Position numbers and translations under genes: made by a program. Of a stretch of 64,000 nt of DNA, positions 44,539 to 53,021 are shown one piece after another (the first letter of the stretch is position 1; each line of letters starts with the position of its first letter). The notes under the pieces are model-generated. The model saw only the letters and a program-made list of their open reading frames with translations, had not been told where the DNA came from and ran no database searches. Location of the stretch: the NCBI GenBank assembly GCA_016209105.1, contig JACQWR010000005.1, positions 1-64,000 on the forward strand, read 5' to 3'. The stretch comes from Deltaproteobacteria bacterium (GTDB lineage Bacteria; Desulfobacterota; Syntrophia; Syntrophales; JACQWR01).

Positions 44539-44939
44539 CTGCCGTCCTCCTTCCGATTCATATCAATGTAATCCGGCTTGTTCCCCGCACCGATGTCACG
44601 ATTGATGTCGCGGATGAACAGATTTAACAGCCCGCTTACCGCGCTGATAATCAGGGAACCCACAATCGCCGTCCAGAAGCCGTGAACGTCAAAGCCGGGA
44701 ATAATTGCCGAAACGATTTTCAGCATCAGCGCATTGATAAGAAAGGTGACAAGTCCGAGGCTCAGGATATTGATGGGAAGGGTGAGAAGGATCAAGAGAG
44801 GACGAATGGAAACATTCAGCAGTCCCAGGACGGCGGCTGCGAAAAATGCGGAAGAAAGACCGCTCACCCGTATCCCGTCCAACAGATAGGAAGCAATAAT
44901 TATCGCCACCGTCAAGACAAACCAGCGGATCACCATCAA
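44529..44939 (-). CDS. Holin-superfamily (phage_holin_4_2-like) membrane protein
   Basis: A 136-residue protein with four membrane helices: a first segment ending in [11 protein letters not shown], then [34 protein letters not shown] and two more. The LNxxIRPLLxxLTLPIxxxxLGLxxFxINALML pattern is the signature of the common bacterial phage-holin-IV-superfamily membrane protein, which is chromosomal and unlikely to be a true holin. Overlaps mutS. Function unknown. Confidence 0.8.
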   Translation of the reverse strand: MMVIRWFVLTVAIIIASYLLDGIRVSGLSSAFFAAAVLGLLNVSIRPLLILLTLPINILSLGLVTFLINALMLKIVSAIIPGFDVHGFWTAIVGSLIISAVSGLLNLFIRDINRDIGAGNKPDYIDMNRKEDGRWE

Positions 44940-44955
44940 CGTCGTTGCACCTTTC

Positions 44956-45165
44956 TCAGGCCTCTTCTCCCGCCCGGTTTTTCCGGCGACTCCGGGACAT
45001 TTCCCAGATTACGCACTGGGTTCTGAACCGGCAATAGAGCCTCGGATCGAGACACTCGCAACAATAATCCTGATCCAGGCACTCGCAGCATTCGCGGCAG
45101 AAACCGGCCTCGTGTTTCCGGCAGACGGCGATTGCTTCCCGTTCGGGATGTTTACGGCACTGCAT
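44956..45165 (-). CDS. Small Cys-rich (B-box-like zinc) protein
   Basis: A 69-residue protein with ten Cys: MQCRKHPEREAIAVCRKHEA, GFCRECCECLDQDYCCECLD and later YCRF and QCVIWEM. The opening CxxHP..xxxCxxC/H spacing resembles a bacterial B-box-type zinc finger found at the N-terminus of small membrane proteins; the basic tail SRSRRKNRAGEEA is soluble. Located 16 bases before the holin-like gene, same strand. Function unknown. Confidence 0.55.
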   Translation of the reverse strand: MQCRKHPEREAIAVCRKHEAGFCRECCECLDQDYCCECLDPRLYCRFRTQCVIWEMSRSRRKNRAGEEA

Positions 45166-45248
45166 CGTTCTCTGTCCCCCGGAGACTATAAATCAAAAGC
45201 CATTCCGCCGTCAACACGTGTTGCCTCTGCACCGATTCTCCGTAGTTC

Positions 45249-45305
45249 ATCATTCGCTCGCTTACCCCGCGGCAAGCACGGGGAATGCCGAACGAGCGAA
45301 TTCAA
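45249..45305. repeat. Dispersed intergenic repeat, core form
   Basis: Contains CATTCGCTCGCTTACCCCGCG, CAAGCACGGGGAATGCCG, AACGAGCGAATTCAA, the core half of the element family. It lies just downstream of the MFS gene stop. Confidence 0.65.
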
Positions 45306-45313
45306 GGCATGTT

Positions 45314-46558
45314 TCACGGTTGTTCGGCGACTGTTCCTCCGGAGCGTTTCTCCCGTATCCAGTGAATGCGAAGGAAGCCTGCGGCGCTGATAAGCGAACT
45401 CACCAGCACCAACATCCAACTGGTGAAGTAGCCCTGATGGTCGGCCACGTATCCAAAGGCCACCGGCCCGGCCAGAAAACCAAATCCGACGGCCGTGATA
45501 ACGATACTGACCACGGATGCCGCCATCTCTGTTCCCCCCAATTCCGCGGATAGAACCATTGTCACGCCGTTCCAGCCGCTCAGCGTCAACCCCAGCAGCA
45601 TGGACCAGAGGAAGACCGCCCCGGGCGGAGAATCCTTTGACAGAAAAGCCATTCCAAGCACGCCTATCCCCCCCACCAGCGACAGGATGATCAGGGGTTT
45701 TACCCTGTCGCCCCGGAAAACAACGTCACTGGCGGCGCCCCACCCAATCCTGCCCACCGTCGCCGCGATCATGGAGGCGGTCAGACACGCCCCTGCCGTT
45801 TCCACGGGAAAATGCAATTCTTCTTTCAGGTAGAGTACGAGGAAGCTGACCAGACATCCCTGGGTAAAGGCCAGGAACGGGGCAACAAAAAGCAGGGTCA
45901 GCAGCGTGGGCTGAAGCATGATTTCCAAGATATTTTTCGGCTTTCTCCGCTTCTCCTCGGCCACCGGAGAGGGGAAAAGCGGATCTTCACGAGGACGTTC
46001 GCGGTAAAAGAGGGCGGCGACCAAGGCCATAAGAAGCATGGAAAGACTTATGCTCCATATCCCCCATTTCCAGTCGCGGGAAACGGACAGGACGGGAAGC
46101 AGCCATGCCGCTACGGCGCCGCCGATCGTGACGCCTGACTGCTTAATGCCCATGGCGGTGGCCCTGGCCTGGCTCGAAAACCACTGCATGATGCCTTTCG
46201 TGGAGACCTGATTGATAAACGCGTACCCAATGCCGCTGAACGCAGAACAAACGACCAGAAAGAAGTAACTCCCGGCAAAAGACATGGCGGCATAGGGAAT
46301 GCCCTCCATGAGCAGGCAGAGGATCAGCATCAGGCGGGCGCCGACGCGGTCCACGAGTATGCCCGCGGGAATCGCCGCTACGGTGCAGGTAAAATAGAAT
46401 ACGGCAATCAGAAAACCTACTTGGCTGCGGTTTATGCCGTAGGTCTCCCTGAGGAAAGGCGCCAGGGGGCCATAGCCCAAAGCTCCCATAGACATGACAA
46501 ACTGCGCGCCCAGCAATATGCCGAGGATTGACCATGCATAGGGAGTTGTCCTGTTCAT
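45314..46558 (-). CDS. MFS transporter
   Basis: A 414-residue protein with twelve hydrophobic segments. The motif-A loop between helices 2 and 3 reads GILVDRVGARLMLIL; AISAAGFL-type glycine-rich helices follow in the second half. It resembles the organic-anion (oxalate/formate, hexuronate) branch of the major facilitator superfamily, but the substrate cannot be read from sequence. Flanked by two dispersed repeats and transcribed alone. Confidence 0.85.
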   Translation of the reverse strand: MNRTTPYAWSILGILLGAQFVMSMGALGYGPLAPFLRETYGINRSQVGFLIAVFYFTCTVAAIPAGILVDRVGARLMLILCLLMEGIPYAAMSFAGSYFFLVVCSAFSGIGYAFINQVSTKGIMQWFSSQARATAMGIKQSGVTIGGAVAAWLLPVLSVSRDWKWGIWSISLSMLLMALVAALFYRERPREDPLFPSPVAEEKRRKPKNILEIMLQPTLLTLLFVAPFLAFTQGCLVSFLVLYLKEELHFPVETAGACLTASMIAATVGRIGWGAASDVVFRGDRVKPLIILSLVGGIGVLGMAFLSKDSPPGAVFLWSMLLGLTLSGWNGVTMVLSAELGGTEMAASVVSIVITAVGFGFLAGPVAFGYVADHQGYFTSWMLVLVSSLISAAGFLRIHWIREKRSGGTVAEQP

Positions 46559-46619
46559 ACGTTACCGTTTCTTAACGATGCGCCTCATCGGAGATTCCCC
46601 GATCCTCAATGAATAATCC

Positions 46620-46680
46620 AAGCGTTCGCTCACGCACACCCGCGGCAAGCCGCGGGGAATGCGCTCGCTGCCGAATCCAA
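46620..46680. repeat. Dispersed intergenic repeat, core form
   Basis: AGCGTTCGCTCACGCACACC, then CGCGGCAAGCCGCGGGGAATGCGCTCGCTGCCGAATCC: same core as the other copies, with a strong GCGG/CCGC hairpin. It lies between the MFS start and the rubredoxin stop. Confidence 0.65.
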
Positions 46681-46697
46681 CCGGATCCGGGAGTGGT

Positions 46698-46856
46698 TTA
46701 CTCAGGGGCAAATTCGCTTTTAGCGGCCCCACAGACAGGGCAGACCCAATCGGCGGGCAGATTCTCGAAACTCGTGCCGGGGGCTATGCCGTTATCGGGG
46801 TCCCCCTGCTCAGGATCATACACGTAACCGCATACACCGCATACATACTTTTGCAT
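46698..46856 (-). CDS. Rubredoxin
   Basis: A 52-residue protein: [20 protein letters not shown] and [15 protein letters not shown] carry the four Cys (CxxCG ... CPxCG) that bind one iron. Size and the [17 protein letters not shown] loop are those of classical rubredoxin, an electron carrier in anaerobes, often for oxygen or peroxide detoxification. ATG 46856 is preceded by GGGAGG; an earlier in-frame start adds eleven residues without a site. Confidence 0.95.
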   Translation of the reverse strand: MQKYVCGVCGYVYDPEQGDPDNGIAPGTSFENLPADWVCPVCGAAKSEFAPE

Positions 46857-47081
46857 ACGACCTCCCTCTTCGAATGTATTGATAACCATGGTGCGTATAT
46901 TTCCTCACCGCCGCTTTCCGCTCCGTCACTCCGGGTCGCCCCCTCTGATAACCCGGGCGACAAACAGCGGCACACGTCACAGCCCCGTCAAAAAACGCTC
47001 CCGCGCCGTAAAGCCCCTCCAGGGAATAACGCTTAACAGGGAGAACAGCGAAGGGAGATGCTTGGATTGTAATCGGAAAAA

Positions 47082-47948
47082 CTAAGTCTTCTTCGTCTTT
47101 GCAATAAGCAGTATAACGGCGCCCATACCCATAAAAATCAGGGCAAGGAAAGCGGAAACGTTTCTCCGGAAGCGTAGTTCGTCAAACAAATCCTGTATTC
47201 TCTTCTCGATGATGTCCAGTTTTGCGGTAAATTCATCCGTCCTTTTCTTGACCAGGGACACGTCCTCCGTATGGAAGAGGGCGCGGAATTCGCCATAGGT
47301 GCCAAAGAGGCTCTTTTCTTCCTCATCCGCCGCCATGCCTTCGGTCTTCAGCTGCTTGAGACGGTTGTTCAATTCCTCGATCTTCTTTTCGGTAAGGAAA
47401 AGGGCCTGTCTCATAACCTTTGATCGTTCATAGGAGTGGCACTTCGTGCAGAGCTTCTCGTTGATGATATCAATGCTCGCCTGCTGGATATTGTGCGAGC
47501 CATGGCAGGTAACGCAGTTCGGCCCTTTCCCCGATGACTTCAGCGCCATGCCGTGACCGCTCTCCTGATAATTTTTCAGGATGCCGATGTGACATTTCCC
47601 GCAAAATTCGGGAACCTGCGCGGGCTTCGGGGTCCCCGCAAAAAAGCGGTGCGGGTCCATGGACGTGGCCGCATCTTTCGGATCGCCGCCGTGACAGCTG
47701 TGGCAGGAAACGTCGTTCTGATAATGCCAGCTCTGCTTCCATTCAGTCGGTATCGCGCGGAACTCGGATTTAATGATATCCGAAGCATGACATTCAATGC
47801 AGGCATCACTTTCCTCGCGATCGCCCGCCCAGGGTTCGCTCAGGAATTCCTTCTGGAACGTCTCCCGGTAACCGGCCATAGCCGCGGCGGGCGAGGTCTG
47901 TACGGCGACCATGACAGCAATGACGAGCAGCGAAAGGACGTATCTCAT
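47082..47948 (-). CDS. Membrane-anchored pentahaem cytochrome c
   Basis: A 288-residue protein with a signal peptide (to about residue 24), five CxxCH haem sites (CIECH, CHSCH, CGKCH, CVTCH, CTKCH) within the first 180 residues, then a long charged coiled coil (KKIEELNNRLKQLKTEG, FTAKLDIIEKRIQDLFDELRF) and a C-terminal membrane helix (SAFLALIFMGMGAVILLIA). It lies 19 bases after cytochrome b and 5' to it is the Rieske gene, so it is likely the cytochrome c acceptor of that quinol oxidase complex. Confidence 0.88.
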   Translation of the reverse strand: MRYVLSLLVIAVMVAVQTSPAAAMAGYRETFQKEFLSEPWAGDREESDACIECHASDIIKSEFRAIPTEWKQSWHYQNDVSCHSCHGGDPKDAATSMDPHRFFAGTPKPAQVPEFCGKCHIGILKNYQESGHGMALKSSGKGPNCVTCHGSHNIQQASIDIINEKLCTKCHSYERSKVMRQALFLTEKKIEELNNRLKQLKTEGMAADEEEKSLFGTYGEFRALFHTEDVSLVKKRTDEFTAKLDIIEKRIQDLFDELRFRRNVSAFLALIFMGMGAVILLIAKTKKT

Positions 47949-47967
47949 CGGCGCCTCAATAATGTCG

Positions 47968-49059
47968 TCAATATCTTCCCCAGATTGTTAATACCAGCCA
48001 TAGGGTTATCACCGATAGGGACAACCCGAACAGTAAGGGCCTTTTTAATATATTCCCCTCTTTTCTGGCATCAAAAAAGGGCCAGAAGATAAAGAGCACT
48101 CCCATGATCACCTGAACGCTCAGGGTAAAAAACTTATTCGGAATGAGCTTCAGCATCTGGTACGGGGCAAGGAGATACCATTCCGGTCTCACCTGGGCGG
48201 GGGTCTTCAGGGGATTGGCCTGGATAACGCTTCCCTCGGGAAGGAAAAGTCCCGGCAGGAACGTAATCAACAGGAACAGGACAGAGAGATAGACCATGAC
48301 CATAAATGCCGCCCGTACCATAAAATACGGGTAGACCGGGTGACCGTCGGGGTATGTCTCCTTCCGGTAGGCCGTCCTCGGACTCGTATTTTCCGGTTCC
48401 GTCCCGAAGGGGGGAGAGGAAATGCCGATACGCCTCACCAGGAATAGGTGGAACACGAGAAGCAGGAAAAACACAAAGGGCAGAAAAGACACGTGCAGGG
48501 CAAAGAACCTATTGAGCGTGAGGGCAGACATCTGCCCGCCGCTCCGCAACACTTCGGTAATGAATTCTCCGGCGTATGGGAAAGAGGACGGTATTGCCGT
48601 AGCGATGGTGGTCTGCCAGTAGTTCAATTGGCTCCAGGGCAGGAGGTTGCCGCTGAAAGCGAAAAAAACCGTTGTAAAAAAAAGGAGCCCCCCCGCGATC
48701 CAGGTCATCTCGCGGGGATTTTTATAGCTTCCCATCACAAAGACCGACAGCATGTGCATCGTCATGGTAACCAGCAGCAGGGCGCCGCCCACCACGTGCA
48801 TCGTCCTGAAAAGCCAGCCGTAGGGGATGTCCTGCATGATGGATTGAACACTGGTGAAGGCCTGCTCCGTATTGGGGGCATAGTAGAGGAGGAGGCAAAA
48901 ACCGGTAAACACCTGAATGACGAATGCCGCCAGCGCCGCGCAGCCAATGGTTTGGAAGATACTGACGTTCTTCGGCGCCCTGCAGGAATCGAGTCCCTCC
49001 TTCACGAGCTCGCCGATCCCTATCCGTACCTCAAACCAGCCGATGATCTTATCCCACAT
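47968..49059 (-). CDS. Cytochrome b (bc/b6f type)
   Basis: A 363-residue membrane protein. Haem ligands sit in two helices, RTMHVVGGALLLVTMTMHML (13 residues between His) and FALHVSFLPFVFFLLLVFHLF (14 between), and NYWQTTIATAIPSSFPY is the cd-loop of the quinol site. A C-terminal part (NPLKTPAQVRPEWYLLAPYQMLKLIPN) carries the PEW motif of the Qo site, normally in subunit IV of b6f, fused here. ATG 49059 begins 4 bases after the Rieske stop; an in-frame TTG at 49071 overlaps it. Works with Rieske and cytochrome c as a menaquinol-oxidising complex. Confidence 0.93.
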   Translation of the reverse strand: MWDKIIGWFEVRIGIGELVKEGLDSCRAPKNVSIFQTIGCAALAAFVIQVFTGFCLLLYYAPNTEQAFTSVQSIMQDIPYGWLFRTMHVVGGALLLVTMTMHMLSVFVMGSYKNPREMTWIAGGLLFFTTVFFAFSGNLLPWSQLNYWQTTIATAIPSSFPYAGEFITEVLRSGGQMSALTLNRFFALHVSFLPFVFFLLLVFHLFLVRRIGISSPPFGTEPENTSPRTAYRKETYPDGHPVYPYFMVRAAFMVMVYLSVLFLLITFLPGLFLPEGSVIQANPLKTPAQVRPEWYLLAPYQMLKLIPNKFFTLSVQVIMGVLFIFWPFFDARKEGNILKRPLLFGLSLSVITLWLVLTIWGRY

Positions 49060-49063
49060 GTTC

Positions 49064-49471
49064 TCACCCAATTACCACGTCGTCGCCTTTTATCTTTAGG
49101 GAAATTTCCCGAAGGGGCCTGGTCGGCAATCCTGAAATGACGGCGCCGTCGAGGTCGTATACCCCCGCGTGGCAGGGACACAGGAGCCTCTTTTTGCTTT
49201 TGTCGTAGTCCACGAGACAACCGAGGTGGGTGCATACCCGGGAGAGGGCCACGAAACCGCCGTCGGGCCGGTTAATGATAATGGCGGGCGTCCCGTTGAA
49301 AACGATGTCCCGCGCCGCGCCTATGGGTATTTCCGTTTTCTTGAAGGCCAGTTGTTTCCCCTTTGGTTCGCCACGGGTAGCCGAGAGGAACCGAGCGAGC
49401 GGATACAGCAGGGAACCGAAAGCCGTGAAACCAAGAACAGCCAACATAATTTTGAGAAACCTGCGCCTCAT
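49064..49471 (-). CDS. Rieske [2Fe-2S] protein
   Basis: A 135-residue protein: Arg-rich N-terminus RRRFLKIM and one membrane anchor, then the Rieske site CTHLGC (Cys and His ligands) and CPCHAG, followed by PTRPLREI. It is the quinol-oxidising iron-sulfur subunit of the bc-type complex, first gene of Rieske-cytochrome b-cytochrome c. GGGGGCACG lies before the ATG; the frame is open further upstream but with non-Rieske residues. Confidence 0.93.
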   Translation of the reverse strand: MRRRFLKIMLAVLGFTAFGSLLYPLARFLSATRGEPKGKQLAFKKTEIPIGAARDIVFNGTPAIIINRPDGGFVALSRVCTHLGCLVDYDKSKKRLLCPCHAGVYDLDGAVISGLPTRPLREISLKIKGDDVVIG

Positions 49472-49764
49472 CGTGCCCCCAGTTAACGCATAAAAAATGG
49501 ACACCAACACTCTCACAGGAAAATAAACGGCTGGGCTTGGAGCAAGAAATGGGTCGGTGGACGGGTGAGGAAAACCGCGAAACACCGATCATGTTGTTAT
49601 TTGTTAAGGCCCCCTCCATCCTAAAACATCAAGGGTGGAGGGGGAAAGTAACAAAGGCGATATTATTTGTCAAGATATAATCAATGAAACTCCTTGCCTA
49701 CGGGCAGGATTGATGCTCTCAACCGCAAACCACGGAAAGCCTCAATCCTGCTCATGCTATCCGG

Positions 49765-49917
49765 TCAAGCAGCTTCATGAAATTGAAGCTTCGGTTTGTG
49801 CGCCGCTCTGACTTTCCGTAAATAATCGGCAAACGCTGTATCCCGCTTCAACCGGTTCATCAGCAGTTGAATCCTCCGAATCAATTCGGCGGCGTTCTCA
49901 ATTACCGGGCTGTGGTT
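49765..49917 (-). pseudogene. C-terminal remnant of an unidentified protein
   Basis: The minus strand encodes TNHSPVIENAAELIRRIQLL, MNRLKRDTAFADYLRKVRAA, HKPKLQFHEAA and a stop, directly preceded by an in-frame stop. The helical, basic 40-residue tail with YLRKVRAAHK looks like the end of a SWIM-type zinc-finger or similar DNA-associated protein, but nothing upstream in this frame remains. No start codon with a ribosome site. Identification is weak. Confidence 0.35.
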
Positions 49918-50039
49918 TGTTCAGCTACGCGATGCCTCCAATAGCCAGGTGCCCGATGGAAATGCATCACTGCAGAATCACGATTTGTTCTTCTTCCTCG
50001 CAGTACAAGATTCCATAGGGAAAGCGGCGGATTAATCTT
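49902..50039 (-). pseudogene. Frameshifted remnant of a ParE/RelE-type toxin
   Basis: In one minus-strand frame the sequence reads RRLIRRFPYGILYCEEEEQI and VIL, the typical C-terminal half of a ParE/RelE toxin. It then hits a stop; a one-base shift restores VMHFHRAPGYWRHR, the usual VMHxHRxPxYWxxR end of that family. The N-terminal half in that frame is interrupted by a stop, and no antitoxin gene is adjacent. A decayed toxin gene is the simplest reading. Confidence 0.65.
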
Positions 50040-50131
50040 CTTCCTTGAAAACTCAAGCTCTACGTTTGATATTTCAATGATGAGTATTTTGCGTCCGAAT
50101 TGACCATTGCTACGGATAAGCGCAAATAAGA

Positions 50132-50174
50132 AGCGCCGTGCAGGGGGAAACGGCGTTTTCCCCTGCACGGCGCT
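50132..50174 (-). terminator. Strong hairpin downstream of the last cupin gene
   Basis: AGCGCCGTGCAGGGG and CCCCTGCACGGCGCT form a perfect 15-bp stem, extended by AAA/TTT, and the minus strand continues TTCTTATTT. It lies 24 bases past the stop of the cupin that ends the 62-50 kb operon. Confidence 0.75.
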
Positions 50175-50197
50175 AACGCGGAGTTCTCGGAATGCTT

Positions 50198-51250
50198 CTA
50201 TTTCGGAAGTTTGAATTCGATCCCTTCCTTGGCCAGTTCCTGCAGAAATATTTCCCGGAGTTTCGGGTCTTCATCCTCGTATTCGATCTGGTGGCCGCCC
50301 AGCTTGGTGCTCAGCCACCATTTTTCCCCCTCGTGGAAGTGCTTCCCCGGCAGAAATTTCTTGCTGTGATACCGAAACGCCATGTACCGGGCCGGTTCCC
50401 GGGCGAGGTTGAAATGCTGGTGAAACCACATGCGCGGGGGCACCAGCAGGCTGCCCTTATGCCAGTCGAACCGCTGGTAGGGCTTGTCCTCCTCCCACAT
50501 CATCGTGTATCCTTTCCCCTTGAGCTGCAGCACGTGCGCCCCCGGTGAATGACGGTGGGCTTTTTTATACACGCCCACGGGATATTCGGAGATATGGGCG
50601 ATCATCGTGTTGCTGGCCAGCTCAAACTTGATGCTCTTTCCCCCCTTGGCGCGCATCTCGTAGTCCTTCAGGCTGAAGGTTGCCACGTTGGGCACAAAGT
50701 TCGTGTCCCAGGTCTTTTCGTCGAGCAGACTCCCCGCGCCGCTGAAGTAGTCCTGCTGGCCGTTGAAGCGGTCGGTGAAGACGAAATTGTTGTTGAAGAT
50801 GAAGTCGTGGTTGTGAAAGAGATCAATGACCGGCGGGGCGTCGGTCACGGCCAGATAGCGGGCCGGCTTGTCGCCAGCATTAAAGTGCTGATGCCGGGCG
50901 TTGAGGGGCACGGCAAAGAGGCTGCCCTCCTGCCAGGCACAGGTGACCTTTGGCCCTCCCTCGTTCCAGACCTCCGTCTTCCCCGTGCCGTCCAGGATCA
51001 GGATCGTCTCCTCGAAGAGATGTTTCTGCGGCTTTAAAACGCCGTGCGCGGGGATCTCGCAGATATAGGCGGCGGCGCAGTCCTCGGCGCCCGTGAGGCA
51101 GAGGTGGATGCCGCTCCCCCCCTTGCGCGGCCAGGGTTTCAGGGGCGCCGCACGCACGTCGTCCACCATGTAATCGCGGATGACGTCAATCCCCTCCGTT
51201 GCCAGCCATTTTTCATAGGTGGTAAGCGTTGCCAACTCTTCCGTCTTCAT
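50198..51250 (-). CDS. Double-cupin protein closing the molybdoenzyme/UbiD operon
   Basis: A 350-residue bicupin. First barrel: PAHGVLKPQKHLFEETILIL with PLNARHQHFNAGDKPARYLAV; second barrel: PVGVYKKAHRHSPGAHVLQL with PPRMWFHQHFNLAREPARYMAF. The C-terminal GGHQIEYEDEDPKLREIFLQ block is common to the three double cupins here. Starts with TTYEKWLATEGIDVIRDY, like the cupin at 60021 (TTYEKWLESEGLEVVTGY), so these two are the closest pair. Metal-binding His are kept in the second barrel; no known function. ATG 51250 follows AAGGAGGG; 54 bases after the UbiD stop. Confidence 0.82.
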   Translation of the reverse strand: MKTEELATLTTYEKWLATEGIDVIRDYMVDDVRAAPLKPWPRKGGSGIHLCLTGAEDCAAAYICEIPAHGVLKPQKHLFEETILILDGTGKTEVWNEGGPKVTCAWQEGSLFAVPLNARHQHFNAGDKPARYLAVTDAPPVIDLFHNHDFIFNNNFVFTDRFNGQQDYFSGAGSLLDEKTWDTNFVPNVATFSLKDYEMRAKGGKSIKFELASNTMIAHISEYPVGVYKKAHRHSPGAHVLQLKGKGYTMMWEEDKPYQRFDWHKGSLLVPPRMWFHQHFNLAREPARYMAFRYHSKKFLPGKHFHEGEKWWLSTKLGGHQIEYEDEDPKLREIFLQELAKEGIEFKLPK

Positions 51251-51304
51251 AATCCCGCCCTCCTTATCCTTCCCGCATGCGCAGAGAAGTTCTCGCACAC
51301 GCCT

Positions 51305-52903
51305 TCAGCGCATCTTTTTCCTGCCGGCCTTCAGCTTTTCCCCCGTTTCGTAGTAACGCCCCTCGACGGCCAGTTTCGCTTCCTTGTCCAGCTCATCGTC
51401 CCACTGTCCCAGCGAATATCCGTACCAGGGCCGTTCCGGCTTGAGCGGCGGCAACCCCAGTTTCTCCCAGAGGTCCCGTCCCTTTTCCATGAACTCCTTT
51501 TTGGGAAGCGAGATGGGCGGAAACGGTTCTTTGAGAATCGCGTTTATGAGCAGGGCCGAGTCTTCCGCCGCGTGTGTATGGGCGATCGGCACCGCTCCCG
51601 TGCTGGCCCCCGAAAAAGGCGGCGCATGCCCCTTTTCCATCCCCCGCACGATGGCCAGATCTTGGTGGGGCTTCATCCGGTAGCACATGGCCCAGAAGAC
51701 GGCATGGGGGTCCTCCGGATCAATGTCCTCATCCACCGCAACGATGATCTTGCCCACGCCGACATGGAAGACGGCCGCCCCGTGCAACGCCCGCCATATC
51801 TCGCTCTCGCTGGGGTTGTGCATCTGGATGATGAGGAGTTTCCTCAAATTCGTGAGGGGTTCGTGCATGGAGACGCGCACCACGCTCTTGATGCTCAGCT
51901 CGTGGCGGAGGTGGCGGTAAAAGAGGGGTTCATACCCGATCTTCTTCAGCACGCTGCTCTCGCTCGGCGTGACCTGGCTGATGAACGAAACAAAGACGGC
52001 GTCCTTGCGATGGGTAATGGCCGTCACGTCCATCACCATGCTCAGTTCTCTCGGATGCATGTAACCGTGCGATTCGCCGAAGGGGCCTTCGGGCTCGAGG
52101 TATTCGGTGGAAATATTTCCCTCAATAACGATCTCCGCTTCCGCCGGGACCTCGATGTCCACGGTTTTGCACTTGACGAGGCGTATCGGTTCTCCGGCCA
52201 GACCGCCGGCAATCGAAAGTTCATCCACCCCGTAGGGGAACTTCTGCACCGCGGCGAAAGACACCATCGGGGGCGCCCCGACCACGAGGGCCGCCTGCAT
52301 GGGGATGCCTTTCTGCCGGCATTTATCCCAGTGCAGGTAGGCGTCCTGGGCAATCCCGCCCGTGTAGAGACCCACATTCAGGGGACTCTTGATCTGGCCG
52401 CGATAATTGCCCACGTTGCGGATCCCCGTCTCCGGATCCTTGGTAAACCAGTGGCTGCACGTCGTATAGGGCCCGTTGTCGAAACCGGGGGTGGAAATGG
52501 GAACGGGAATCTCGTCGAGTCCCAGGCTCTTCAAGTCCTTGCCCATATGGACCTCCTCCTGCACCGGCCCGGAGGAAACGATCACGGGATCAATGGGATG
52601 GGCAATGGCCTTTTCCCAGCGCGCGTTTATCTCTTCCAAGGGACAGCCCATGCCCACGGCATAGATGCGCGGAGAGGCCGCCAGCGCCCCCACGGTAACG
52701 GGAATGCTGTATTTCCGGTTACGGGAGTCGGTGACATTTTCAAAGAGAAACGCCTTTCTCTCCGCTTCCGGGATCCCCCCCCGAAACTGCCAGCGCACCA
52801 GGGGGTGCATTTCCGTGTCTTTGTTCACCGGCTCTTTGATCCGGTACAGCAAGCCCTGTTCTTCCAGCCTTTTCAGATGTTCGTGCAAATCCGTATAGCC
52901 CAT
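51305..52903 (-). CDS. UbiD-family prFMN-dependent (de)carboxylase, paralogue 4
   Basis: A 532-residue UbiD enzyme. Arg in RNVGNYRGQI, acidic block EPEGPFGESHGYM with both Glu, and VAVDEDIDPEDPHAVFWAM in the C-terminal domain. It has extra N-terminal residues (QFRGGIPEAERKAFLFENV) and a longer C-terminal tail (WYGYSLGQWDDELDKEAKLA) not found in paralogues 1 and 2. It lies downstream of the 2Fe-2S subunit and upstream of a double cupin, so the aromatic acid handled by the molybdenum hydroxylase may be its substrate or product (inference). ATG 52903 preferred over the in-frame codon 3 residues earlier. Confidence 0.9.
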   Translation of the reverse strand: MGYTDLHEHLKRLEEQGLLYRIKEPVNKDTEMHPLVRWQFRGGIPEAERKAFLFENVTDSRNRKYSIPVTVGALAASPRIYAVGMGCPLEEINARWEKAIAHPIDPVIVSSGPVQEEVHMGKDLKSLGLDEIPVPISTPGFDNGPYTTCSHWFTKDPETGIRNVGNYRGQIKSPLNVGLYTGGIAQDAYLHWDKCRQKGIPMQAALVVGAPPMVSFAAVQKFPYGVDELSIAGGLAGEPIRLVKCKTVDIEVPAEAEIVIEGNISTEYLEPEGPFGESHGYMHPRELSMVMDVTAITHRKDAVFVSFISQVTPSESSVLKKIGYEPLFYRHLRHELSIKSVVRVSMHEPLTNLRKLLIIQMHNPSESEIWRALHGAAVFHVGVGKIIVAVDEDIDPEDPHAVFWAMCYRMKPHQDLAIVRGMEKGHAPPFSGASTGAVPIAHTHAAEDSALLINAILKEPFPPISLPKKEFMEKGRDLWEKLGLPPLKPERPWYGYSLGQWDDELDKEAKLAVEGRYYETGEKLKAGRKKMR

Positions 52904-53021
52904 TTCCCTCACCTCATTTATCGTGATTTTATTGATTTACCTCAATGCCGGCAACCCCTCCACCGCCTTCCGCCTCCCTGCCCGGAAAACAGACGGTTAA
53001 AACCGCCAACCGGGCCCGCAG

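Noticed and set aside
42262-44571. A 769-codon open frame opposite mutS
   Set aside because: It is the antisense of a clear, full-length mutS in a GC-rich genome; His/Arg/Gly-rich composition without domains. The same applies to long frames opposite UbiD 4 (51044-53128) and the large Mo subunit (58987-60129).
44529-44939. Phage holin implying a prophage
   Set aside because: The motif is the common chromosomal four-helix protein of the holin-IV superfamily; no lysin, capsid or integrase gene is nearby.
875-46680. CRISPR array
   Set aside because: The repeats are dispersed singly over 45 kb and are long palindromic elements; there is no regular repeat-spacer spacing and no cas gene.
49902-50168. 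An 88-codon minus-strand frame as an intact gene
   Set aside because: Its end carries part of a ParE/RelE C-terminus, but the preceding part of that domain lies in another frame, so it is a broken gene rather than an intact one.
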